A DNA stretch of 64,000 nt, taken from the NCBI GenBank assembly GCA_021397845.1, contig CM038044.1, forward strand, positions 37,558,354 through 37,622,353, in the 5' to 3' direction. Positions within the stretch are counted from its first letter, which is position 1. Each line of letters opens with the position of its first letter. Source of the stretch: Areca catechu. Lineage: Eukaryota > Streptophyta > Magnoliopsida > Arecales > Arecaceae. The notes below the pieces were generated by a model. It was not told the origin of the DNA. It searched no databases and saw nothing but the letters and a program-made list of their open reading frames with translations. Made by a program: the position numbers and the translations under genes. Shown here piece after piece: positions 32,103 to 41,874 of this stretch.

Positions 32103-33800
32103 CTACCACTTGGGCATGGGGGCATGAGTCGTGGTTGATGGATGACATGCAGAAGAAAATTTGCTAGTAACTCCTAATAAGTGCCAGAGGGTCTGCCAAA
32201 AGTAGGTAGCAAATGGGATGGGCTCTATGGATCCTTGCAACCTAGTAACCTCAACAAAATGTAACCTAATAGTTCTAGACACATGAGAAAACTCAGGAAA
32301 GGGTAGAAAATAGGAAGTGGGTTCAGAATTACTTTGGTAGGGTGGAGAAAAAGGTTTTGGGTTAGTTGGATAAAGTAGAATCAAAGAAGGCATGTCAGGG
32401 ACTAATCCTAGACTAATGAGGTTAACCTTATGGGGTTGCGATATATCTACGGGATTTGTATAATGGAAGGATGGGTTATTAATCTCAGGAAAGAGGTCCT
32501 TAATGGGAACTATAGGAGGAGACTCATCCTGAGGGTACTGATTCAAAGAGATCAGGTCCTTAATAAATTCTTCTGGTTCTTGTATTTTAGGACTAGACTC
32601 TATAATTTGGCTCTCCTCTATGGTTTCCTCAAGTAAGGCTCTAGTAGCAGTACCTAGGTTCTCTTCCTCTATTTGTTCTTCCATTATAGCTTTAGGTTGG
32701 ATATGGTCAAGGTCAACTAGCTCTGGGTTGGTTTCTACCTGGGTATCTATTGGGTCAGCTAATTCTAGGTCTACTAAAGGTGTCTCCTCTTCTCCCTCAT
32801 ACTCATCCACTAGGCTCATATCAGCTTCATACACTTCCGCGTTAATGTAAGCCTTGTCAATCTCAGGAATGGTTGGAGAAGGTCGGCTAGGGAAAAATTG
32901 GCTAGGTCCAGGTTTCTGATTATGGACACTAATCCTAGTAGGTTCAGGTTGCCTAAGGGGTAGTGGCTCACTACTGGGCTCATATTTAGGGGTGCTAATC
33001 CTATGGGGTTCAAATTGACTAAGGGAAACCTGACTAGTACTAGGCTGATACTTAGGGGTTATGGGTTCTCTGGGCTCATAGGACAAGGGTGCAGATCTAT
33101 GGGTCATGGGATTATAGGATCTGGGGTCATAGGAATTTGGGTCAGTTCTATGGTCAGGTTCTAAGGATGGATCATGGTATGGAGTCCTCTTAAGGTTGGG
33201 CTCTCTATATGGGTCAGGATATTGGGTCCTCCTAGGGTTGGACTCCCTATATGGGTCAGAATACTGGGTTCTCCTAGGGTTGGACTCCCTGTATGGGTCA
33301 GAATATTGGGTTCTCCTAGGGTTGGACTCCCTATATGGGTCAGAATATTGGGTGTTGGTTCTACTAGGCTCATAGGGTGTGGGTGCATAGGATCTTTGAT
33401 CATGGGATCTAGAGTCATAGGATCTAGGTTCATTGGTTATGGATTCATAGGTTCTAGGTTCATAGGATTTGGAGTCATAAGATCTATAGGTTGTAGGTAT
33501 ACTAGGCTTATAGGGAGAGGGTAAATAGGATCTATCTTCCTGGTCTATAAAATCCTGATTGGGTCTTCTAGGACTAACCTTAGGGATTGGGTCATGACGA
33601 TGGGCTCTCCTAGGTTCAGCCTCAAGGTATGGATCAGGGTTTGGGGTCCTCCTAAGTTGAGGGGAATTAGGATCTGGCTCAGATTGTGACCCATGGTTTT
33701 TTTCTGGGGTCCCTACTCGGACTTTTAACTGATCAAACCTATTGCCAAGATGGTCAATTCTATCATTGGTTTGAATACGAGACTGAGTTAACTGGATCAT
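32103..33800 (-). CDS. Element B gag-like protein with acidic and YFW boxes
   Basis: Uninterrupted 565-codon ORF, the best-preserved coding region of the four related elements. Residues 1-35 are coiled-coil-like (heptads around NDRIDHLGNRFDQLKVRV). Residues 80-290 are low-complexity Tyr/Pro/Arg/Ser sequence, including four near-exact copies of a 14-residue unit with YSDPYRESNPRRTQ (about 33190-33360). The acidic box SLVDEYEGEEE lies at about 32795-32840, and TYFWQTLWHLLG near the C-terminus at 32172-32207. A capsid domain and zinc knuckle are absent. A start upstream of 33800 is possible, because a stop at 33801-33803 is the only break from the preceding similar sequence. Function unknown; a role in RNA packaging with a helper's Gag is an inference only. 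Confidence 0.7.
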   Translation of the reverse strand: MIQLTQSRIQTNDRIDHLGNRFDQLKVRVGTPEKNHGSQSEPDPNSPQLRRTPNPDPYLEAEPRRAHRHDPIPKVSPRRPNQDFIDQEDRSYLPSPYKPSIPTTYRSYDSKSYEPRTYESITNEPRSYDSRSHDQRSYAPTPYEPSRTNTQYSDPYRESNPRRTQYSDPYRESNPRRTQYSDPYRESNPRRTQYPDPYREPNLKRTPYHDPSLEPDHRTDPNSYDPRSYNPMTHRSAPLSYEPREPITPKYQPSTSQVSLSQFEPHRISTPKYEPSSEPLPLRQPEPTRISVHNQKPGPSQFFPSRPSPTIPEIDKAYINAEVYEADMSLVDEYEGEEETPLVDLELADPIDTQVETNPELVDLDHIQPKAIMEEQIEEENLGTATRALLEETIEESQIIESSPKIQEPEEFIKDLISLNQYPQDESPPIVPIKDLFPEINNPSFHYTNPVDISQPHKVNLISLGLVPDMPSLILLYPTNPKPFSPPYQSNSEPTSYFLPFPEFSHVSRTIRLHFVEVTRLQGSIEPIPFATYFWQTLWHLLGVTSKFSSACHPSTTTHAPMPKW

Positions 33801-33803
33801 CTA

Positions 33804-34784
33804 GGTAGCCATCTGGGCCATTTGATCAGCTAGGGCTTTTATTTGAACTTGTAAATTTTTCATGGGTTCAGACATTTGTGAAGGAGGTGGGTGATATGAA
33901 ACTCCTGATCTAGTGCTTATGCAAGACTCGATCAGACCGACTATAGCTGACTAGACCTAGAGTCCAAACTAGATGCTCAATCAGGGTGGCAAACTAGCCT
34001 ATAGTAACCCTGTACTCAGCCAGGCAGGTGTAAGGGGAGTGTTAGGTCCCTGATTGCCAATCCTAGACACCAATCAGAGATTGGCCAGGTAGGCGGACCA
34101 GCACACAAGCCCTTCAGGATTGAATCCCTAAACCACCGTTCTAGACACTGAGCACAAGGCACACACAGGTTAACTTGACACAGTGATCTAACACTAGCCC
34201 GGACCCGACAGTTGGTGTCCCTAGCCCACTAGGGCAAATTAAGTCTAATTAATTTTAGGTTAAGGCTTGGGACTGAATGTAAGGGATGTGGTTTTGGGCT
34301 AAGGAGAGGTGATCAAATCCTCCCCCCATCTGATATAGCAAGAGTGCCCTTAAAAGTAAATTATGCAATGATGGCAGGCAGATGAGGATGCAAATTAGGG
34401 TTTAGATATTTTTTTTGGTATTTTTGGAAAATATGTATATTTTTTTTTGGTATTTTTTTAAATAGAATAAAACTTGCAAATCATGGCCTAATATACTGGA
34501 AATATACTAAAATTAAGAAATATGCAAAAACTCCTAAACAAAACCCTAAAACTTCCAAACTTGTCTTGCTAAAAAAATAGAGCCAAAAATTTGTAGGCCC
34601 TATTTTGGCTTGAAGAAAATTTACAGGATATAATAAAATCTGGAAAAAATTTTAAAATTACTGTGAATTATGATAAATCCAGAAAAATAAATTTCAGAAT
34701 TTTTGGAGTTTTTGACAGGGAAAAATAATTAAAATAACAGAGTATATACGGACTGAAAAATTGTAGAAAACAAGCCCTAATCTA
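33804..34784 (-). other. Element B leader
   Basis: Untranslated leader with blocks shared with A and C (GGCAAACTAGCCT, GCCAGGCAGGTG and similar, about 33960-34210), then AT-rich sequence up to the primer site. No gene seen. Confidence 0.6.
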
Positions 34785-34797
34785 AGCTCTGATACCA
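34785..34797 (-). other. Element B primer-binding site
   Basis: The minus strand reads TGGTATCAGAGCT, an exact initiator tRNA-Met type site two bases from the 5' LTR. Confidence 0.9.
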
Positions 34798-34799
34798 AA

Positions 34800-36254
34800 T
34801 GATGGGGAACTAATATGCATGCAATTTTTTTGTATGTTTTACATGTTGCGTTAGGTGATTAATTCCCAAATTTCAGATCAAAATTATTTATAGGAAATTT
34901 TGTATGAATTTTTGAAGATCAGCATGCAGATTAGGACCTAGAAAAGTAGCAAAGAAGGACCGCCGGGGCTGAGAAGCCTCGGTTAGGGCAAGTTCTCCTA
35001 CAATAAAACTACTGGAGGTAGAGGGGTGTACCTGACAATGTCTGTGAAGATCGCAGCGAAGGGGTCTCTCGTTCCTCGACGGATGCGGCCTGGAAAACCG
35101 AGCCAAAGACCCGCGGATACCCGGCTTTCTGCTCGGTGATCCGATTGAGGCTTGGCTGGAGTCGTTGGATTCGTAGGAACTCAGGGACCTGCAAACGACC
35201 TGTCAGGGGTTAGAAAGCTCACAAAGGAACAAGAAAACAAATTAAAAACAGCAAGGGAAGGCTTCTTTTGGAGTGGGCGTCCAGGGATCTGGAGGGTTTG
35301 TTGGCAGCAGGAAGATGATTGCAAACACCGGGAAGAAGAACTCTCACAAACCCCTTTATGCACACAGCAGGGTATCACACCACTCAATAGAAGAACTCAA
35401 GGTTTTCATTCATCAAAAACTCTCCTCATACAAGAGGCTAGGGTCCCTTAAATAAACCCTTAACCTTGGGCTCCAAGTAAGGGTACATAAGTCTTTACAT
35501 AAGAATCCTTTTCCCTCTCAAACCCTAGCTAGAAAATAAGAAAATATTAGGTAAAAAAATCCCTAAAAATTTTCTTGACTTGGTCAAGACTCCAAGGACG
35601 CCTAGGGGGGCGTGTTGGGCTTCTAGGAGCAGCAAAAGGCCGGCCCAAAGGGGCTCGGGTGCATGGGTTTGGGCCTCTGGAAGCTGGGGTGGCCTGGTAG
35701 CCAGGTAGCAGGAATATTCCCTGGTATCTTGCTTCTTAGGGGCTTGGGCTTGGCACCTGGGCTTGATTTCTTTGGGCTAGGATGCAGATGGACCTCTGGG
35801 ATCATGGATGCCATTATCTATGAATATACTTTGGCATCTGGAAGGGAATCTGGGCATCTGGAGGGCATATGCAAGAAATCAGGGTTTTCTGAATTTTCCT
35901 CCTGGGGTCTTCAAATCTTCAAGCTGGGTTGGACTTGGGCTATACTTCCATGTCTTCAATCTAGTTGGACTTGGTCTTCACTTGTATGATATAGTCTTGA
36001 GTCTTCGGTATGCTTGGATAGAACTCAAAAAAATAAAATTAGCTCAACATGAGCTGACTAGCATTGGACTGAACTAGCTCAACATGAGCTGACAAGTGCA
36101 GAACTGAAATAACAACTCAAAATACTCAAATAACAACTAAAATGGACTCAGATGAGCTAAGCCCTTATTACAGATGGACTCATAAATTATTGATCAATTT
36201 ACAGAGGGTTGAAAAAGCCTCTGTCTTATTCTGGTGCCTCCGGTGTCCCCACCA
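34800..36254 (-). repeat. Element B 5' LTR
   Basis: 1455 bp, partner of 30004-31459. The TATA-like box is at 35445-35454. Confidence 0.93.
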
Positions 36255-36258
36255 GCGC

Positions 36259-36770
36259 GGGCTCAAGACGTCCCGCCTGACCTACTCCCTGGACAAGAAG
36301 CCGCCCAGGATGTACTCCGAGCTCCTCCTCCGTGCCCACAAGTACATCTGAGCGGAGGAGGCCGACCGCACCCGTCGAGAGTTGGACGGGAAGACTCCTA
36401 AGAGGCCGCCCCCAAGAGATACCCCGGGAGCTCGGAAGCCCGGGCCATCTGCCGACCCTCGCCCGAATCCAAGGCCGAGGGGCGAGGCCATTCCCGAGCA
36501 GAGGTACACCCCTCTCCTCACACCTCGGACGAAGATCCTCATGGAAATCGAGGGCGAGCGTTACCTCCGCCAACCTCCTCCTCAGAACCCGAGAGCCACC
36601 CGGGACAAATCGAAGTACTGCCAGTTCCACCGCAAGCACGGTCACGACACGAAGGAGTGTCGCAACCTGAAGCGGGAGATCGAGGAGCTGATTAGGAGGG
36701 GCTACCTCAGGAAGTTCGTCAAGAACGAGGCCCCCTCGGAGGGGCAGCCGCTCGCGACCTTACCGCCCGT
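36259..36770 (+). pseudogene. gag: Element E gag, C-terminal part
   Basis: Resumes the gag frame after B. A TGA at 36349 interrupts it. Pro/Arg-rich sequence follows, and then a cysteine/histidine cluster (YCQFHRKHGHDTKEC, about 36619-36660) that serves as the Tat-type nucleocapsid finger, and EIEELIRRGYLRKFV. The same frame runs on into protease without a stop. Confidence 0.82.
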
Positions 36771-38847
36771 CCCTGCAATCGATAACCGCCCAACGGAGAA
36801 GCCCGTGGGCATGATCTCGCGTGGGGTCGGTCGAGCGGCGAAGAGAGCCCGGGAAGTCGGGAACCCGGAGAATGTAATCCCTCCCGAGGGGGGGAAGGGT
36901 AATGAAAATGTAAACAACGATGCCGTGGTGGTCGAGATGACCATCGCAAAGCATCCTGTACATCGAATCATGGTGGATAGTGGAAGCTCGGCTGATGTAC
37001 TTTTTTACGATGCTTTCTCTCGGATGAACTTGTCCCACGATCAGCTGAGACCGGTGCACACCCCCCTTGTGGGTTTTACAGGGGACTCCATGGGGGTCGA
37101 AGGGGAGATTACTCTCCCGGTCACCGCCGGATTCCCACCCTGGCAGACGACCATCCTAATAACATTTACCGTCATCAGACTCCCTTTGCCTTACAACGCC
37201 ATTCTCGGGCATCCCAGGCTCAACCAACTAGACGCCACGATCTCCACGAGAAGGTTGTTGGTACAGTTCCCCATGCCTTCCAGGCTCGGGGAGATGAAGG
37301 GGACGACCCAGCCAGTCCCGCTCTGCCTCCAGACGGTCCCAAGTGTCCGGGGTGCGGAGCTCGCCCCCGATTTCGACGACCTCAACCTTAGAGAGAAGGA
37401 ACCCAGGGGAGGGCCCGTAGAGCGCCTGCTGACTTTTCCCGTCGGTTTGGATCCGCTGAAGATGGTGCAGGTCGGGGCCCAGCTCCCTGAAGAAGAACGG
37501 ACCCGCCTGCTGGAGTTCCTCCGCACGAACGCTGACGTGTTCGCCTGGTCAGCAGCCGACATGCCAGGCATCCCGCCTGAGGTCATCACGCACAGGCTAA
37601 ACGTGGACCCAAGTTGCCGCCCGGTCCGCCAGAAGAAGAGGAGCTTCGCCATGGAAAGGCAGAAGGCGATCAACGAGGAAGTGGAGAAGCTCCTCGCCGT
37701 CGATTTTGTACGGGAGGTCCAGTATCCCAGTTGGCTGGCAAACGTGGTCATGGTGAGAAAGAGTAGTGGTAAGTGGAGGATCTGTGTGGACTACACCGAC
37801 CTCAACCAAGCTTGCCCAAAGGACAGCTTCCCTTTTCCAAAGATCGACCAGCTGGTCGACACCACCTCGGGACATCGCCTCCTGTCGTTCATGGACTCCT
37901 TCTCCGGATACAACCAGATCCGAATGAGCCCGGAGGACGAAGAGCATACCGCCTTCATAATTGACCGCGGAACTTTTTGCTACAGGATGATGCCATTCGG
38001 CCTCAAGAATGCGGGGGCAATGTACCAGCACCTGGTCAATAGAATTTTTAAAGACCAGATCGGCCGCAACATGCAGGTGTACGTGGATGACATGCTGGTA
38101 ATGAGCAAACCCGATTCGGACCACGTGGCCGACTTAGCGGAGATGTTCGGCAACCTCCGACGCCATCAGATGAAGCTGAACCCGGCGAAGTGCGCCTTTG
38201 GCGTCTCCGCCGGGAAATTCCTAGGATTTATGGTGACCCAAAGAGGAATTGAGGCCAACCCGGAGAAGGTCCAGGCCATCCTGGACATGGAGCAGCCCGC
38301 CTCCAAGAAGCAAGTGCAGCAACTCACCGACCGAGTTGCGGCCCTCAGCCACTTTATCTCCAGGTCGGCAGACCGCTGCCGTCCCTTCTTCAAGGTGCTG
38401 AGAAAGATGAACAACTTCGCTTGGACCGAGGAATGCCAGAAGGCCTTCGAGGAGCTGAAGAAGATGCTTGCGTCGCCACCGTTGCTGTCCAGGCCCGAGG
38501 AGGGGGAGGAGCTTATCCTCTACCTAGCGGTCACCCCGGAAGCCGTCAGCTCGGTCTTGGTTCGGACCGATGGCCAGGGGGTCCAGCGGCCGGTATACTA
38601 TACCAGCAAGCTTCTCCGCAACACGGAGCTCAGGTATTCTCGGCCCGAGAAACTCGTTTTTGTGCTAATAGTGTCTGCCCAGCGTCTCAGGCCCTATTTC
38701 CAAGCGCACCCCATCGCTATCCTGACGGATCAACCGCTGAAAGCAGTGCTTAGCCGACCCGATACCTCGGGACGATTGGCAAAGTGGGCACTGAAGCTCA
38801 GCGAGTTCGACATTACGTACAGGCCAAGGTCGGCCATGAAGGCATAG
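36771..38847 (+). pseudogene. pol: Element E pol: protease, reverse transcriptase, RNase H
   Basis: Continuous open frame, closed only by a TAG at 38845. Protease: MVDSGSSADVLFYDAF with DSG at 36976-36984. RT: VRKSSGKWRICVDYTDLNQACPKD from about 37755, MPFGLKNAGAMYQ near 38000, catalytic YVDDM at 38080-38094, FLGFMVTQRGIEANPEK near 38220. The gypsy RNase H domain runs at about 38500-38843 and ends RPRSAMKA. All main catalytic residues appear present. The TAG sits where related proteins have Gln (CAG). Confidence 0.93.
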
Positions 38848-39819
38848 GTGCTGGCCGACTTCTTGGTCGAATATGCAGGCTTGGGCAAGGAGCCCGAGGA
38901 AGGCCCCTTAGGCCAGCCGATGGAGATAGGCACCGATGTGCCCGGAGAGGACGCCTGGATCCTCCACGTGGACGGAGCCTCAAACTCCGGCGGGAGCGGG
39001 GCTGGGCTCATCCTTGCCAACAGTGACGGGGTCGTCGCCGAATGTGCACTCCATTTCCAATTCCCCATGACAAATAACCAGGCGGAGTACGAAGCACTTC
39101 TTGACGGACTAAGAGTCTCCCGCGAGCTGGGCGTAACCAACCTCAAAGCTTTCACTGATTCCCAGCTCGTGGCGGGACAGGTCTCTGGGGAGTATGTCGC
39201 ACATGACCCCCAAATGGCGAAATACTTGGAGCTCGTCAAGGCGGGTGCGTCCAGATTCCGGCGCTTCAACATCTTCCATATCCCCCACAGGGAGAACGCC
39301 CGCGCGGACACTCTCTCTCGGTTGGCGACCCTGCCGGACTCGATGCTGGGCCGTGCTCACGTGCAGCACCTTGAGATCCCAAGCCTCGAGGCATCGGCGG
39401 AGGTCCATCAGGTCAGCCATGAACCCAGCTGGATGGACAAGTACGCCGAATACATCACCAGTGGCACCCTGCCGGAGGACCGCGAGGTGGCTCGCCTTAT
39501 CAGAAAGAAAGCCGTGTGGTTCGTCCTGATGGACGGGCAGTTGTATCGAAGATCCTACTCCTACCCCCTCCTCAAGTGCGTGGGACCCACGGAAGCCAAG
39601 CTTGTGCTCCAGGAGATTCACGAAGGCGTCTGCGGGAACCACGTGGGGGGCAGGGCATTGGCGTACAAGGCCCTCCATCAGGGCTACTTCTGGGAGACAA
39701 TGAAGGAAGACGCCGCTGACTTCGTGAAGAAGTGCGACCGGTGCCAGCGTCATGCTACGGTGCAACGGCAGCCCTCCAACCCAATCTCCCAGCTCTCAGC
39801 TCCCTGGCCGTTCGCCTAG
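38848..39819 (+). pseudogene. pol: Element E pol: second (archaeal-type) RNase H and integrase zinc domain
   Basis: Directly in frame after the TAG. A second RNase H at about 38960-39330 contains DGASNSGGSGAGLIL, NNQAEYEALLDGLR and TDSQLVAGQ, then HREN-ARADTLSRLA. This duplicate RNase H is the hallmark of the Tat lineage. The integrase zinc-binding domain follows (HEGVCGNH at about 39620 and CDRCQRHA near 39735). The block ends at a TAG at 39817, again in place of a Gln codon. Confidence 0.9.
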
Positions 39820-40662
39820 TGGGGGATGGACCTCTTGGGCACATTCCCGCCGGCATCTGGACAGCGGAAGTTCTTGATAGTGGCCATCGACTACTTCACG
39901 AAGTGGGTCGAGGCCGAGCCCTTGGCAAGGATCACCGAAGCAAATGTCGCCAAGTTCTTTTGGAAGTCAATCGTTTGTCGCTTCGGCCTCCCCCACACCG
40001 TGGTTACTGACAACGGGTGCCAGTTCGACTACCGGGAGTTCGAAGAGTTCTGCAGCGACCTCGGCATCAGGCATCGCTTCACCTCGGTGGCGCATCCCCA
40101 GACCAATGGGGAGGCCGAAGTCACGAACAGGACCATTCTTCAGGGCCTCCGCACGCGGCTGGACCAGGCCAAGGGCAGGTGGGCCGAAGAGCTCCCCAGC
40201 GTCCTCTAGGCATACCACACCACCCTGAGGACGGCTACCGACGAGACCCCGTTCAACCTCGTCTTCGGAGCTGAGGCGGTCATCCCGATCGAGCTCAGCC
40301 TACCCACGCTGCGTGTGGAGCAATATGACGAGACAGAAAACCCAGCCAGGATGATGCTCAACCTTGACCTTCTCGAGGAAACGAGGGACAAGGCCCGAGT
40401 TCGAATGGCAGCGTATAGGCAGCGTGTGGCCAGGTATTACAACTCCCGAGTACGGTCGAAGGTTTTTCGTCCCGGAGATTTGGTCCTCAGGCGCGCTGAA
40501 GCTTCCCAGCCACGGGAATGCGGCAAGCTCTCGCCCAACTGGGAAGGCCCATACCGGGTGGCAGAAGCCCTCCCTCATGGCGCATACTACCTGGAGGAGT
40601 TGGGAGGTGCCAGGTTCCCCCGGACGTGGAACGCCTCGAATCTAAGGATGTATTATCAGTGA
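39820..40662 (+). pseudogene. pol: Element E pol: integrase core and C-terminus
   Basis: The DDE core is complete: Asp in WGMDLLG (39829-39831), Asp in TDNGCQF (40009-40011) and Glu in the NGEAE block (40117-40119). A TAG at 40207 interrupts the end of the core. The C-terminal domain continues in frame from 40210 to the stop at 40660-40662, including YYNSRVRSKVFRPGDLVLRR and LSPNWEGPYRV. There is no chromodomain, as expected for Tat elements. Confidence 0.92.
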
Positions 40663-40787
40663 TGTAAGGTTCCCTACTCCCGTAATAAAGTTCCCCCGCT
40701 TCAAACGCTCTCTTCTCACTTTGAAGGAAAACCGGTGCATGGCCCTAGGCTCGGCATGACCGATCATGGCCGATGGTCGAAGGAATC

Positions 40788-41567
40788 GGGAGATCCTAGG
40801 CTTCGGCCTGGAAGGTGGCGCAGAACCCAGTTCGCCCACGCAAGCCCGGAGAACAGCTCGGCAAGCTGCGCAAGGCTTGAGAAAGCCTGCGGCATCGGGT
40901 TTCAGTCCGGAGATCCTGGGCTTCGGCCTGGAAGGTGGTGCAGAACCCAGTTTGCCCACGCAAGCCCGGAGAACAGCTTGGCAAGCCGCGCAAGGCTTGA
41001 GAAAGCCTGCGGCATCGGGTTTCAGTCCGGAGATCCTGGGCTTTGGCCTGGAAGGTGGCGTAGAACCCAGTTCGCCCATGCAAGCCCGGAGAACAGCTCG
41101 GCAAGCCGCGCAAGGCTTGAGAAAGCCTGCGGCATCGGGTTTCAGTCCGGAGATCCTGGGCTTCGGCCTGGAAGGTGGCGCAGTACCCAATTCGCCCATG
41201 CAAGCCCGGAGAACAGCTCGGCAAGCCGCGCAAGGCTTGAGAAAGCCTGCGGCATCGGGTTTCAGTCCGGAGATCCTGGGCTTCGGCCTGGAAGGTGGCG
41301 CAGAACCCAGTTCGCCCATGCAAGCCCGGAGAACAGCTCGGCAAGCCGTGCAAGGCTTGAGAAAGCCTGTGGCATCGGGTTTCAGTCCGGAGATCCTGGG
41401 CTTCGGCCTGGAAGGTGGCGCAGAACCCAGTTCGCCCACGCAAGCCCGGAGAACAGCTCGGCAAGCCGCGCAAGGTTTGAGAAAGCTTGCGACCCCGGGG
41501 TTCAGTCCGGAGGTCCCGGGCTTCGGCCTGAAAGGCGGTGCAGAAACCATGTCGCCCACGCGAGTGT
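40788..41567 (+). repeat. 120-bp tandem array downstream of E pol
   Basis: Six full units and part of a seventh at an exact 120-bp period (starts 40788, 40908, 41028, 41148, 41268, 41388, 41508), each beginning GGAGATCCTGGGCTTCGGCC. Inner units are almost identical; the first and last diverge. Because 120 is a multiple of three, several frames on both strands stay open, giving repetitive ORFs of 260-350 codons that I do not regard as genes. The flanks 40663-40787 and 41568-41874 hold no other feature. Confidence 0.95.
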
Positions 41568-41874
41568 GAAGGCAATCCCAAAGATGGACCCGCTCAAGGC
41601 CTACTCTGACGCCGCGCGGTCCGGGATGTCCCAACCTTCGATTCGAGCAATGGAAGGGACCAGGCCTACGGTCGTTTCAGCATTCCACATCAACATCTCA
41701 AAAAAAAGAAAAGAGAAAGGAGATGGGGGAATGGAGAAGAAGACGAACTCGAGGCTTGGTCAAACAGAGTCTTCATTAATTTAAGCAACAGTACAAGCCG
41801 GGAATCCCGATAGGCCGGGAGTCCCCAAAAACAAAGAGTAACTACGACAACGAGGCAGGCGAGAAGATGATGGC

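Larger units (their letters stand above)
30004..36254 (-). mobile_element. Element B: young non-autonomous chromodomain gypsy derivative
   Basis: Complete 6251-bp minus-strand element inside E's gag. LTRs of 1456 and 1455 bp (TGATGGGGA to TCCCCACCA) differ at roughly a dozen positions by eye, so insertion was recent. The internal region has only a primer site, leader, one long gag-like ORF without capsid or knuckle, and an integrase C-terminus plus chromodomain. It cannot encode protease, RT, RNase H or integrase catalysis, so mobility must have come from another element. Confidence 0.92.

Noticed and set aside
40642..41784. Long ORFs on both strands across the 120-bp array (up to about 350 codons)
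   Set aside because: They result from a repeat period divisible by three in GC-rich DNA. Four frames are open at once and none has a domain or a good start context.
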